A stretch of DNA of 9,741 nucleotides, from the NCBI GenBank assembly GCA_947307285.1, contig CAMZIS010000029.1:1-9741 (forward strand), read 5' to 3'. Of this stretch, positions 1-6,354 are shown one piece after another. Numbering within the stretch: position 1 is the stretch's first letter; each line of letters starts with the position of its first letter. The stretch comes from an uncultured Peptococcaceae bacterium (GTDB lineage Bacteria; Bacillota; Dehalobacteriia; UBA4068). Both the position numbers and the translations under genes were made by a program. Below the pieces are notes generated by a model that saw nothing but the letters and a program-made list of their open reading frames with translations, did not search any database and had not been told where the DNA came from.

Positions 1-42
1 ACCTATGCTCATATTACGCTGGAATTTTACTCCGGCACAGGA

Positions 43-48
43 TATAAT
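43..48 (+). promoter_or_regulatory. -10 element of the ydcF-like gene promoter
   Basis: A perfect TATAAT lies here. The best -35 at 17-bp spacing is TGGAAT (20-25), which is weak. The predicted transcription start is near 55, 26 bases before the TTG chosen as the start codon. The upstream TTG at 48 begins on the last base of this hexamer, so it cannot be translated from this promoter. Confidence 0.55.
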
Positions 49-80
49 TGAATAAGATTGATCATTGGAGGGGCAGGCAG

Positions 81-1150
81 TTGAGATTCGACACCAGAGA
101 CAAAAAACCCACCGTATGGAGCATCGCCGCACTTACCGCAGTCGCTGCCATAATACTGGCGGTGCTGCTGACCCGGGAGCACGTCAGTTTCACCGCAATA
201 ATCGCTGTGATCTGCCTTTATCTGACCCTGACCATCATCTTTCTCGTCATCGCCTTTTTCCGGCAGATACATTACAACCCATATTCATACAATACGATCT
301 ACTACGCCGGATTTGCCCTGTTCGCCCTGGTGGCGGTCTGTGCCTGTCCAACATCGAGCTCATACGCCACGAAGGGAAAAGAACCGTCAATTTCCTGGGC
401 ATAGTCCTATCCGTCATGCTGGTGGGCGGGGCGCTGTTCCTCTATTTCAGCGACTTTTACTTTTCCGGCTCTCAGCGGGAAGTCATGATCCATGAGCTGT
501 TCGTCAACCTGTTCGCCACGTTTTATATCTATTTTGAATGTATGCTGATCGGCGCCATCATCGCCAACATCGTGGCCGTGCGCTACGAGCCGGAAAAGGA
601 CAAGGATTACCTGATAGTCCTGGGCTGCGGGCTGCGGCAGGACGGCACGCCCACGCCGTTGCTGGCGGGCCGCGTGGAGCGGGCGCTGAAGTTCTACCGC
701 CGGCAGATCGAGCAAACCGGCAAAGCGCCGCTGTTCGTAACCTCCGGCGGCCAGGGGCCCAACGAGGTCGTTTCGGAAAGCGCCTCCATGAAGGCGTATC
801 TACTGGAAAAAGGAGTGCCGGAAGAGCACATCCTGCAGGAAGACCGTTCCACCAGCACCTTTGAGAACATGAAGTTTTCCAAAGAGATCATTGAGGCGGA
901 CGGCGGCACGGGTAAAGTGGCCTTTGCCACCACCAACTACCACGTATTCCGCAGCGGTCTCATGGCGCGGCGGGTGGGCATGCGTGCCGTGGGCATGGGC
1001 GCCAAAACGAAATGGTATTTCTGGCCCAACGCCACGGTCCGCGAATTCGTGGGCATTTTGACCGAACACCGGCTGAAGCAGGGCATCATCCTGGGCAGCA
1101 TGGTGTTGCTGTACGCCGTGTCCACCTGGCTGTTTTATATGTACCTGTAA
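81..1150 (+). CDS. YdcF-like DUF218 membrane protein, reading frame interrupted
   Basis: This is a DUF218 (YdcF/SanA-type) integral membrane protein; its biochemical role is poorly known, and members are linked to the cell envelope. The chosen start is TTG 81, because GGAGGGG at 67-73 sits 7 bases upstream. From 81 the frame encodes three hydrophobic segments (about residues 12-31, 36-58 and 75-95). The rest of the protein is in the -1 frame from about 338: a loop with LSNIELIRHEGK, two more membrane segments, the DUF218 domain and a last hydrophobic segment at the C-terminus. The domain shows DYLIVLGCGLRQDG, the LLAGRVERAL helix, TSGGQG, the SSTF-like EDRSTSTFENM and TTNYHVFRSG. The open frame upstream of 338 in the C-terminal frame reads as arginine- and histidine-rich non-protein, so the two halves are one gene split by a single-base change. 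It is either a pseudogene, a sequencing error or, less likely, a recoded gene. Confidence 0.75.
327..347 (+). other. Probable frameshift site in the ydcF-like gene
   Basis: Up to about 335 the sensible membrane protein is in the frame of TTG 81 (…FALFALVAV). From about 338 it is in the -1 frame (GLCLSNIELIRHEG). This equals the loss of one base, or a gain of two, inside this interval. There is no homopolymer longer than two bases here, so a simple homopolymer error is not obvious. Neither frame has a stop nearby, so the exact position rests on hydrophobicity and family resemblance. Confidence 0.65.
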
Positions 1151-1212
1151 TAAGATCATCCGCTTGGCGGACATCGGAGGACAAAAGGGGAACATAAACG
1201 GAGGTATAGTAC

Positions 1213-2028
1213 GTGACCTTTATAGAACTGGTACGCAGCCGGCGCAGCGTACGCACTTTTGACGGCAGCGCGCTGAAGCCGGAAGACGCCGAATCCATAC
1301 TGAACTGCGCCGATACCGCGGAAAACCCCTACGCTATACCCATCGAGTGGCGGCTGCTCAGCGCGAAAAAAGACGGCCTGTCCTCGCCGGTGATCGTAGG
1401 CGCCGACACTTATATCGCCGGCAAGCTGCGGCCTGCGCCCCACGCGGAGGAAGCCTTCGGCTATGCTTTCGAGGAAATAGTCCTGTTCGCGGCCAGCTTA
1501 GGCGTAGGAAGCACCTGGATGGCCGGCACCTTGAACCGACCCGCTTTCGAGCGCGCCATGGAGCTGCGCGAGGGCGAGGTCATGCCCTGCGTCAGTCCTT
1601 TGGGCTATGCGGCGCCGAAGATGTCGCTGAGGGAGACCGTGATGCGCAAAGGCGTCAAGGCCGACAGCCGGCTGGATTTCGGCAAGCTGTTCTTCGACGG
1701 CTCCTTCGACAAGCCCCTGACGCCGGAAAGCGCAGGCATACTGGCGGTGCCGCTGGAAGCGGTGCGCTGGGCGCCCTCCGCTGTGAACAGGCAGCCCTGG
1801 CGCGTGGTCCTGGACGGCAAGGCGGCCCATTTTTACGAAAAGAAAAACCGGGGCTACGTCAGTCCTTCCGGCTGGGACCTGCAGAAGATCGATCTGGGCA
1901 TCGCCCTGTGTCACTTCAGCCGCGGTATGGCGGAAAAAGGGATAAGGGCCGAGTTTGTCATCGACGATCCCGGCCTGGTAACGCCCCAGGATACGGAATA
2001 CATCGCCTCTTACGTGCCGGCAGAATAA
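1213..2028 (+). CDS. Nitroreductase family protein (TM1586 type)
   Basis: This is a putative FMN-dependent nitroreductase-like oxidoreductase of the TM1586 type, in which one chain carries two half-domains resembling the two chains of ordinary nitroreductase dimers; the substrate is unknown. The N-terminus has the classic RSRRSVRTFDG FMN-phosphate motif (residues 8-18). Residues 185-197 (RWAPSAVNRQPWR) form the second FMN-contacting motif. At 271 residues it is longer than typical single-domain nitroreductases (about 170-220), which fits the pseudo-dimer type. GTG 1213 is chosen because GGAGGT (1200-1205) sits 7 bases upstream. It follows the ydcF-like gene by 62 bases with no terminator, so co-transcription is likely, and it ends at a strong hairpin terminator shared with the convergent cobalamin gene. 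Confidence 0.85.
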   Translation: MTFIELVRSRRSVRTFDGSALKPEDAESILNCADTAENPYAIPIEWRLLSAKKDGLSSPVIVGADTYIAGKLRPAPHAEEAFGYAFEEIVLFAASLGVGSTWMAGTLNRPAFERAMELREGEVMPCVSPLGYAAPKMSLRETVMRKGVKADSRLDFGKLFFDGSFDKPLTPESAGILAVPLEAVRWAPSAVNRQPWRVVLDGKAAHFYEKKNRGYVSPSGWDLQKIDLGIALCHFSRGMAEKGIRAEFVIDDPGLVTPQDTEYIASYVPAE

Positions 2029-2042
2029 AAAGCCATATGTAA

Positions 2043-2076
2043 AAAACCCGACTGCAAATCGATGCAGTCGGGTTTT
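2043..2076. terminator. Bidirectional intrinsic terminator between convergent genes
   Basis: A perfect 14-bp stem (AAAACCCGACTGCA, with its complement at 2063-2076) encloses a 6-base loop. An A-tract on one side and a T-tract on the other let it act in both directions. It lies 14 bases past the nitroreductase stop and 27 bases past the stop of the convergent methyltransferase gene. Confidence 0.93.
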
Positions 2077-2103
2077 GATTTACAAGCATAGAACTCTGCC
2101 CGG

Positions 2104-2787
2104 TCAGGGCTGTTTGGAAATGATCAGGGAATAATAGCCGGCGTCGTCCGGTATCTCGTCCAGGCTGCGGCACACCAGCTCGCCTTCCATGCCGCAGTTA
2201 AGCACGGCTGCGGCCTCCCGCCCGGAGCTGCGGATCAGCTCTTTTACTTCTTTCATATGGCTGGCGGATTTCATCAGCACGTAAGTCCCCTCAACATCAA
2301 GGCTGCCGCCGATCTGATGCAGGGCAGGGACCACGCGCAGAGTTTCGTCCCATTCGGTCAGAGGCAGATTCAGACGGGCCGCCGCCGCGCAGAAGGACGG
2401 GACGCCGCTGATCAGCACCACCGGATAGCCCTCCGCCTCCAATATGTGCTGCAGATAGCTGAAGGTGCAGTAGACCGTGGGGTCGCCCAGAGTAAGATAG
2501 ACCACGTTTTTGCCCTGATCCAGATACTTTTTCAGCAGCTCCGCGGCTTTGCGATGTTCCTCTTTGAGTCTGTCCCTGTCCTTTATCATAGGCATATCGA
2601 CGGGGACCAGCTCTTTATCTGCCAGCTCCGGCACGGACTGTGCAGCTATCTTATAGGCCACGGAATCCCTGGCTTCCCTGCCGGGGACAGCGATGACATC
2701 GTTCTCTTTTATCAGTCTGACCGCTTTCAGCGTCATCAGCTCCGGATCGCCTGGGCCAACGCCCACGCAGTATGCTGTGCCTTTCAT
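2104..2787 (-). CDS. cbiL: Precorrin-2 / cobalt-factor II C20-methyltransferase
   Basis: This enzyme uses S-adenosylmethionine to methylate C20 of (cobalt-)precorrin-2, an early corrin-ring step of cobalamin synthesis in the cytoplasm. The 227 residues match the family's usual length. The tetrapyrrole methylase hallmarks are GVGPGDPEL at residues 9-17 (the N-terminal loop) and LGDPTVYCTF at 100-109, the form typical of CobI/CbiL rather than of CobM, CobJ or CysG-type enzymes. GVPSFCAAAA at 128-137 is a further family motif. The symbol cbiL assumes the anaerobic pathway; cobI is the aerobic counterpart and cannot be excluded. The start at 2787 is supported by GGGAG (2796-2800), 8 bases upstream. 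No other corrinoid gene and no convincing cobalamin riboswitch is adjacent. The upstream neighbour is the tRNA-Leu region. Confidence 0.9.
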   Translation of the reverse strand: MKGTAYCVGVGPGDPELMTLKAVRLIKENDVIAVPGREARDSVAYKIAAQSVPELADKELVPVDMPMIKDRDRLKEEHRKAAELLKKYLDQGKNVVYLTLGDPTVYCTFSYLQHILEAEGYPVVLISGVPSFCAAAARLNLPLTEWDETLRVVPALHQIGGSLDVEGTYVLMKSASHMKEVKELIRSSGREAAAVLNCGMEGELVCRSLDEIPDDAGYYSLIISKQP

Positions 2788-2869
2788 ATGGAGTTCTCCC
2801 GTTTTTTACCAAAATAAACAGCAAATCCGAACCCATTACTTTTGACGAATGGATCCGGAAAATACCAAG

Positions 2870-2892
2870 TTGGTGCCGGTGGTCGGACTCGA
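2870..2892 (-). repeat. Duplicate of the tRNA-Leu 3' end (copy without the tRNA body)
   Basis: These 23 bp are identical to 3019-3041, the tRNA-Leu T-loop, T-stem 3' strand, acceptor 3' strand and CCA plus one base beyond it. The match stops abruptly at 2893, where the T-stem 5' strand should begin, and no tRNA body follows. Such partial 3'-end copies usually arise when a site-specific integrase uses the tRNA as its attachment site, or when a tandem tRNA gene decays. Confidence 0.8.
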
Positions 2893-2943
2893 CCACGCCG
2901 CGGCGTGGCCGCCTCGCGGGTCTGGGCTGCCCCCGGCAGCCCA
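2879..2943. repeat. Cluster of three hairpins beside the tRNA fragment
   Basis: Three inverted repeats are packed together. GTGGTCG-GACT-CGACCAC spans 2879-2896. The 16-bp perfect palindrome CCACGCCGCGGCGTGG spans 2893-2908 and overlaps the first, so both cannot fold at once. A 9-bp stem (TGGGCTGCC with its complement) around a CCC loop spans 2923-2943. Together with the tRNA terminator they fill the gap between the two tRNA 3'-end copies. No protein or recognised RNA family is apparent. Confidence 0.7.
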
Positions 2944-2980
2944 TTCAGTACCGCTCGGGTTCGAGTCCTTATTGATCTGT

Positions 2981-3023
2981 ACCAAACAAAAGAGAGACCC
3001 AAAGGCTCTCTCTTTTGTTTGGT
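2981..3023 (-). terminator. Terminator of tRNA-Leu
   Basis: A 17-bp stem begins at the tRNA's own ACCA end (3020-3023) and pairs with 2981-2997. After one mismatch the stem closes with two G-C pairs around an AAA loop. On the minus strand the 3' arm is T-rich (CTCTCTTTTGTTTGGT) rather than a clean U-run. Because the ACCA tail is part of the stem, folding could affect 3'-end processing of the precursor. Confidence 0.75.
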
Positions 3024-3103
3024 GCCGGTGGTCGGACTCGAACCGACACGGGTTGCCCCACCTGATTTTGAGTCAGGCACGTCTGCCATTCCATCACACC
3101 GGC
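3020..3103 (-). tRNA. tRNA-Leu (CAA anticodon)
   Basis: The 84-base gene has a 7-bp acceptor stem (GCCGGTG with CACCGGC), discriminator A and an encoded CCA. The anticodon arm is CCTGA-CTCAAAA-TCAGG, whose loop gives anticodon CAA and reads UUG leucine codons. The variable region folds as GGG-CAA-CCC, the long class II arm expected of leucine tRNAs. The T-arm is GTCGG-TTCGAGT-CCGAC. It is transcribed alone, between the mgtC-like gene and the cobalamin gene. Confidence 0.96.
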
Positions 3104-3113
3104 GCTAACCACT

Positions 3114-3141
3114 ATTTTACTTTATTCCGGAAAAAATGCAA
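3114..3141 (-). promoter_or_regulatory. Probable promoter of tRNA-Leu
   Basis: On the minus strand TTGCAT (3136-3141) and TAAAAT (3114-3119) are 16 bp apart. The -10 ends 10 bases before the mature tRNA 5' end. The -10 matches consensus at five of six positions; the -35 is weaker. Confidence 0.5.
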
Positions 3142-3148
3142 GCCTTTT

Positions 3149-3634
3149 TTATTCCCAGCGCACAGGCGGGCGCTCGTGTTTTTCCTCTTTTTTATCCTTA
3201 CGCCAGGGCAGGCGTTCGGAAACCAGGGCGATCAGAGCGATGGGCCCGGCCACGGCTACCAGCAGATACAGTCCCAATCCACAGCATATGCCCAAAGCGG
3301 CCTGCATCAGGATACCGGCGGCGGTGGTGACGCCGGACACGTCGCCCCGGGGCGAACGCCAGATGATGCCCGCGCCGATGAAACCGATGCCGGTGAGCAC
3401 GCCCACCATGAGGCGGGCCGGATCGGACACCAGATTGATGCCCTGATATTCCCCGGCCACGCTGGGAAAACCGTAGGCGGAAACGATGGCCAGCACGCAG
3501 GAGGCCAGGCATACGATGAGGAACGTACGCACGCCGGCTGGCTTGTTGGCGCGTTCGCGGTCTATCCCGAACAGCAGGCCCACCACAGACGCCAAAAGCA
3601 GGCGGAATATGATCTCGCCGTTGCTGATAGCCAT
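3149..3634 (-). CDS. MgtC/SapB family membrane protein
   Basis: This is a small integral membrane protein of the MgtC/SapB family. The family is known from magnesium limitation and survival in macrophages, but most environmental members have no fixed role. The 161 residues show the family signatures in order: LLFGIDRERANKPAGVRT (residues 20-37, with the conserved acidic residue and arginines), TGIGFIGAGII (81-91) and GVTTAAGILMQAALG (101-115), where the tryptophan often found after TTAA is absent. Four or five hydrophobic segments and a charged C-terminal tail (residues 141-161) are visible. ATG 3634 has GGAGGT (3641-3646) 6 bases upstream. It begins 22 bases after the aminotransferase stop, so the two are probably co-transcribed. 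No clear terminator separates it from tRNA-Leu. Confidence 0.85.
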   Translation of the reverse strand: MAISNGEIIFRLLLASVVGLLFGIDRERANKPAGVRTFLIVCLASCVLAIVSAYGFPSVAGEYQGINLVSDPARLMVGVLTGIGFIGAGIIWRSPRGDVSGVTTAAGILMQAALGICCGLGLYLLVAVAGPIALIALVSERLPWRKDKKEEKHERPPVRWE

Positions 3635-3656
3635 AACCTTACCTCCAAAGCCGGGT

Positions 3657-4934
3657 TCAGCTGAGGGCTTTTTCCGCCGCGGCCAGCTTCACGCTCCAGC
3701 AAAAGACTTCCATGGCCTGCTCCAGCTCGCTGAGGGGCGGGAAAGAGGGGGCGATGCGGATATTGCTGTCGTCGGGGTCGTTGCCGTAGGGATAGGTGGC
3801 GCCGGCTCCGGTCAGCACTACGCCGGCCTCCTTGCACAGGGCTACGATGCGCTTGGCAGTGCCTTTGGGCGCAAAGAAGGAGACGAAATAGCCGCCCCGG
3901 GGCTTGCTCCAGCTGCAGCAGTTCAGGTCGGCCAGCTCCCGTTCCAGGCTGGACAGGACCGTTTCGAACTTGGGCCGCAGGATGGCGGCATGTCCCTGCA
4001 TGACGCGGTCCAGGGCCTGCATGTCCGGGATATAGCGGGCGTGGCGCAGCTGGTTGACCCGATCGAAGCCGATGGTGGCCACGCCCAGGTTCTTTTTGAT
4101 CCACTCAAAGTTGCGCGGGCTCATGGCCATGGCGCCCACGCCGCCGGTGGCCATGGTCACCTTGGAGGTGGAGGCGAACATGTAGACCATGTCCTCTTTA
4201 CCGTTCTTTTTCAGCTCGTCGTAGATATTCAGCAAATGGTCCCTGTTTTCTTCCTCGGCGTAGAGATCATGCACGGCGTAGGCGTTGTCCCAGAAGATAC
4301 GGAAATCCTCAGCCGCGGGATTCAGGGCGGCGAACCGGCGCACCACTTCGTCGGAGAAGGTGATGCCGCTGGGATTGGAGTACTTGGGGACCACCCAGAC
4401 GCCCTTGACCGCCGGATCGGATGCGACCAGCTTTTCAATTGCGTCCATGTCCGGGCCGTCCGCCAGCATGGGCACAGGCACGTTTTCTATGTTGAAATAA
4501 TTGGTAACGGCAAAATGCCGGTCATAGCCCGGGCTGGGGCAGAGGAACTTGACCTTATCCAGCTTATGCCAGGGGGTCATGCCATCCAGCACGCCGCGGA
4601 CATAGGCGTTGCCTACGGTGAAATGCATCATGTTCAGAGAGGAGGAGCCGCCCACCAGCACCTGTGACGGATCTACGCCCAAAATCTGGCCGAACAGGCG
4701 GCGGCATTCGGGAGTGCCCACCAGGTTGCCGTAATTGCGCACGTCGGCGCCGTCTTCATCTTTGAACTTAGTGAGCGTTTCGTGGATGCTGGCGCAGAGG
4801 TCCAGCTGCTCGGTGCAGGGCTTGCCCCGGGCCATATTCAGCTGCAGTCCCCGGCTCCTGTAGTCGGCCAGGGCCTGTTCCGCCGCGGCCTTTAAGGCGA
4901 GCAGATCATCTTTATTCATTTTTTGCATATCCAT
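3657..4934 (-). CDS. Type Ic aminotransferase, aspartate aminotransferase-like
   Basis: This pyridoxal-phosphate enzyme of fold type I belongs to the small type Ic branch of aspartate aminotransferases and probably exchanges the amino group between aspartate and 2-oxoglutarate; the substrate is inferred from the family. The 425 residues match the branch's length (about 420-430). Visible motifs are NMARGKP (33-39), RNYGNLVGTPECRRLFG (66-82), KYSNPSG (184-190), FWDNAYAVHD (214-223, with the Asp and Tyr that hold the cofactor), FASTSKVT (253-260, with Lys258 as the Schiff-base lysine) and SNIRIAPSFP near the C-terminus, carrying the arginine expected to bind the substrate carboxylate. ATG 4934 has GGAGGA (4941-4946) 6 bases upstream. 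It lies 80 bases after the phosphatase gene and just ahead of the mgtC-like gene. Confidence 0.88.
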   Translation of the reverse strand: MDMQKMNKDDLLALKAAAEQALADYRSRGLQLNMARGKPCTEQLDLCASIHETLTKFKDEDGADVRNYGNLVGTPECRRLFGQILGVDPSQVLVGGSSSLNMMHFTVGNAYVRGVLDGMTPWHKLDKVKFLCPSPGYDRHFAVTNYFNIENVPVPMLADGPDMDAIEKLVASDPAVKGVWVVPKYSNPSGITFSDEVVRRFAALNPAAEDFRIFWDNAYAVHDLYAEEENRDHLLNIYDELKKNGKEDMVYMFASTSKVTMATGGVGAMAMSPRNFEWIKKNLGVATIGFDRVNQLRHARYIPDMQALDRVMQGHAAILRPKFETVLSSLERELADLNCCSWSKPRGGYFVSFFAPKGTAKRIVALCKEAGVVLTGAGATYPYGNDPDDSNIRIAPSFPPLSELEQAMEVFCWSVKLAAAEKALS

Positions 4935-4950
4935 GGTCGGTCCTCCCTCG

Positions 4951-4970
4951 ATTATCTTCCATTATCTTCC
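4951..4970 (-). repeat. Tandem 10-bp repeat in the aminotransferase leader
   Basis: On the minus strand GGAAGATAAT occurs twice, head to tail, directly upstream of the ribosome-binding site. Each copy ends in GATAAT, a -10-like hexamer, but no convincing -35 is present at 16-18 bp. It may be a promoter fragment, a protein-binding site or a chance duplication. Confidence 0.6.
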
Positions 4971-5014
4971 ATAAATAATAAATACTGCGCGCAGAGCGTC
5001 CTTCCTGCCGGGAT

Positions 5015-5887
5015 TCAAACCAGCCCGCGCACCATTTCCGCCACCGCGCCGTCGGGGATGCCGCCGCCGCAGACGGTAAGCTCGTCCACGCCCACTATCT
5101 CCAGGGCGGACAGCCAGATCCACAGGCCTTCGGCCATGATCTCGCCCCGCTGTTCCAGCAGCGGAGACAACTCACGCCGTCTCTCTTTGGGCAGCGCCAG
5201 CAGCTGACGCAGCATGTCCTCCATTTCCGCTGCGCTCAATCTGACGCCTTCGATAGCTTCCCTGCGGTATTCCGGCAGGTCCAGCTTCCAGCCGGCTGCC
5301 GTGGTGATGGTGCCGGCCACGCCCACGCAGCCGGAGGCCGGCTTAAGCGGCCGCAGCACTTGGGCCAGGCGGGACTTGATCTCTGCCCTGTCCCAGCCGT
5401 GCTTGGCCGCACGCACGCAGCCCACGTCCGCGCTGACGCCGCGCACCTCGCCGTCGATCTCGTAGATCAGCTCGGTGGAGCTGCCGCCCACGTCCACCAC
5501 GGGCCAGTCTTCCGGGAAAGCGATGGAGCAGCGGGCTCCCAGATAGGACATGGCCGCTTCCCGTTTGCCGCTGATGATCTCCAGCTCCGGCGCGGTGGGA
5601 GCAGCCAGACGGATGCTTTCACGCAGCTCGTCCGCATTAACGGCGTCCCGTACGGCAGAGGTGGCCACGATACGGCAGCGGGCTTTTGCCTCATCCACGT
5701 CCTCCATGAAGCGGGCTACCGTAGCGGCGGTACGCTCGATAGCGTCGCGGGAGAGCCGTCCGTCCGCGTCGCCACCGCCCAAACGGGTAGTGGCGATGTA
5801 GTTGCGCCGGTCGCACAGCAGTCCGTTTTCCGCCCGGCAGATCAGCATCTGCACCGTATTGGAACCGATATCGATAGCGGCAAACAT
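5015..5887 (-). CDS. Ppx/GppA-family phosphatase
   Basis: This is a member of the exopolyphosphatase / pppGpp phosphohydrolase family, which has an actin-like (ASKHA) ATPase fold; whether polyphosphate or (p)ppGpp is the substrate cannot be told from sequence. Key motifs are AIDIGSNT (residues 4-11, phosphate-1 loop), VATSAVRDA (74-82), an acidic EAAMSYLGA helix (110-118) and VDVGGSSTELIY (131-142, phosphate-2 loop). At 290 residues it has only the Ppx core and lacks the C-terminal HD domain of the long E. coli-type enzymes. The start is placed at ATG 5887: the family's MxxAIDIGSNT begins there and GAGGTGG lies just upstream, whereas the open frame to 5932 adds 15 non-family residues and would start before the predicted transcription start. 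It has its own strong promoter and leads the unit with the aminotransferase and mgtC-like genes. Confidence 0.88.
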   Translation of the reverse strand: MFAAIDIGSNTVQMLICRAENGLLCDRRNYIATTRLGGGDADGRLSRDAIERTAATVARFMEDVDEAKARCRIVATSAVRDAVNADELRESIRLAAPTAPELEIISGKREAAMSYLGARCSIAFPEDWPVVDVGGSSTELIYEIDGEVRGVSADVGCVRAAKHGWDRAEIKSRLAQVLRPLKPASGCVGVAGTITTAAGWKLDLPEYRREAIEGVRLSAAEMEDMLRQLLALPKERRRELSPLLEQRGEIMAEGLWIWLSALEIVGVDELTVCGGGIPDGAVAEMVRGLV

Positions 5888-5923
5888 AGAGCACCACCTC
5901 AGGATCATAGAATGAGTATTAAA

Positions 5924-5952
5924 ATTATACATTCAGTTGCAACCTATTGCAA
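5924..5952 (-). promoter_or_regulatory. Sigma-A-type promoter of the ppx/gppA-like gene
   Basis: On the minus strand TTGCAA (5947-5952) and a perfect TATAAT (5924-5929) are exactly 17 bp apart. Transcription should start near 5917, about 30 bases ahead of ATG 5887. The spacer holds GTTGCAAC, an 8-bp palindrome that repeats the -35 hexamer. Confidence 0.85.
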
Positions 5953-5964
5953 GGGTCCGCGCAA

Positions 5965-5998
5965 AAAAGGACCGCTGCCCTAAGGCAGCGGTCCTTTT
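5965..5998. terminator. Terminator of the HTH-divIC operon
   Basis: A 15-bp perfect stem (AAAAGGACCGCTGCC with its complement) closes a 4-base loop. On the minus strand it is followed by six T, placed 8 bases past the divIC stop. It separates the divIC unit from the phosphatase promoter. The opposite side has four T, so it could also act on the plus strand. Confidence 0.93.
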
Positions 5999-6006
5999 CT
6001 AAAATA

Positions 6007-6354
6007 TCACTCTTCCGCGTCCTCGGAAGCGGAAGTATCATCAGCGGTCTGGGCCGGAGCATCGCCCCTGACCACGGAAACGATGGTCTCGCCCTGCTTG
6101 ACCATGCCCAGGTTCTCCCGGGCCACCCGCTCCAGATAGGCGGGATTGTCCAGCAGGTCTATGGTAGCCATCTTGTCGTCGTACACGGCCTGAGCTTCGG
6201 CCAGGCGCACCTGACATTCGGCTACCTGGTTGTTCATATCTATCAGGCGGTCTATGCGGCCAGCCATCTGCACGGCGCCCAGTACGACGGCGCCGATGAT
6301 CACCAGGGTGAGCCAGCGGAAACTGCGCTTTTTGCGACGGGTGGTTTTAGTCAT
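6007..6354 (-). CDS. divIC: Septum formation initiator protein (DivIC/FtsB)
   Basis: This is a bitopic membrane protein of the divisome that partners FtsL and DivIB/FtsQ to activate septal wall synthesis. The 115 residues show a basic cytoplasmic tail (1-13), one membrane segment (about 14-32), a heptad-like coiled coil (about 33-66) and the family signature NPAYLERVARENLGMVKQGE (70-89). The last 25 residues are acidic and low in complexity. It is the last gene of its unit. Its ATG lies inside the end of the HTH gene (8-bp overlap), with GGGGAT 7 bases upstream as a modest ribosome-binding site, so its translation is probably coupled to that gene. The divIC position near yabP and yabQ matches spore-forming Bacillota. 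Confidence 0.9.
   Translation of the reverse strand: MTKTTRRKKRSFRWLTLVIIGAVVLGAVQMAGRIDRLIDMNNQVAECQVRLAEAQAVYDDKMATIDLLDNPAYLERVARENLGMVKQGETIVSVVRGDAPAQTADDTSASEDAEE

Noticed and set aside
374..380. G-GGA-AAA heptamer as a programmed -1 frameshift site in the ydcF-like gene
   Set aside because: It has the right phase and direction, but the family-like residues LSNIELIRHEGK are encoded before it in the downstream frame. Also, no clear stimulatory hairpin follows, and G-GGA-AAA is not among the strongest bacterial slippery sites.
2788..2863. Cobalamin riboswitch upstream of cbiL
   Set aside because: The leader is only about 75 bases before the tRNA repeat, and no B12-box-like element is visible.
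2951..2984. Possible plus-strand tRNA suggested by GGGTTCGAGTCC followed by ACCA
   Set aside because: The T-stem does not pair fully, there are 14 instead of 12 bases between T-loop and ACCA, and no matching acceptor 5' strand or anticodon arm lies upstream.
2849..3664. Plus-strand open frame running through the tRNA region and opposite the mgtC-like gene
   Set aside because: It crosses the tRNA and its terminator and is antisense to mgtC; the predicted protein has no sensible composition.
3486..4667. Long plus-strand open frame (393 codons) opposite the aminotransferase
   Set aside because: It is antisense to a clear family protein, rich in Gly, His and Ala, with no recognisable motif; it is a by-product of the G+C-rich codon pattern of the minus-strand genes.
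5888..5932. Longer start for the Ppx/GppA protein (ATG 5932)
   Set aside because: The extra 15 residues are not family-like and would begin upstream of the transcription start predicted from the TTGCAA/TATAAT promoter.
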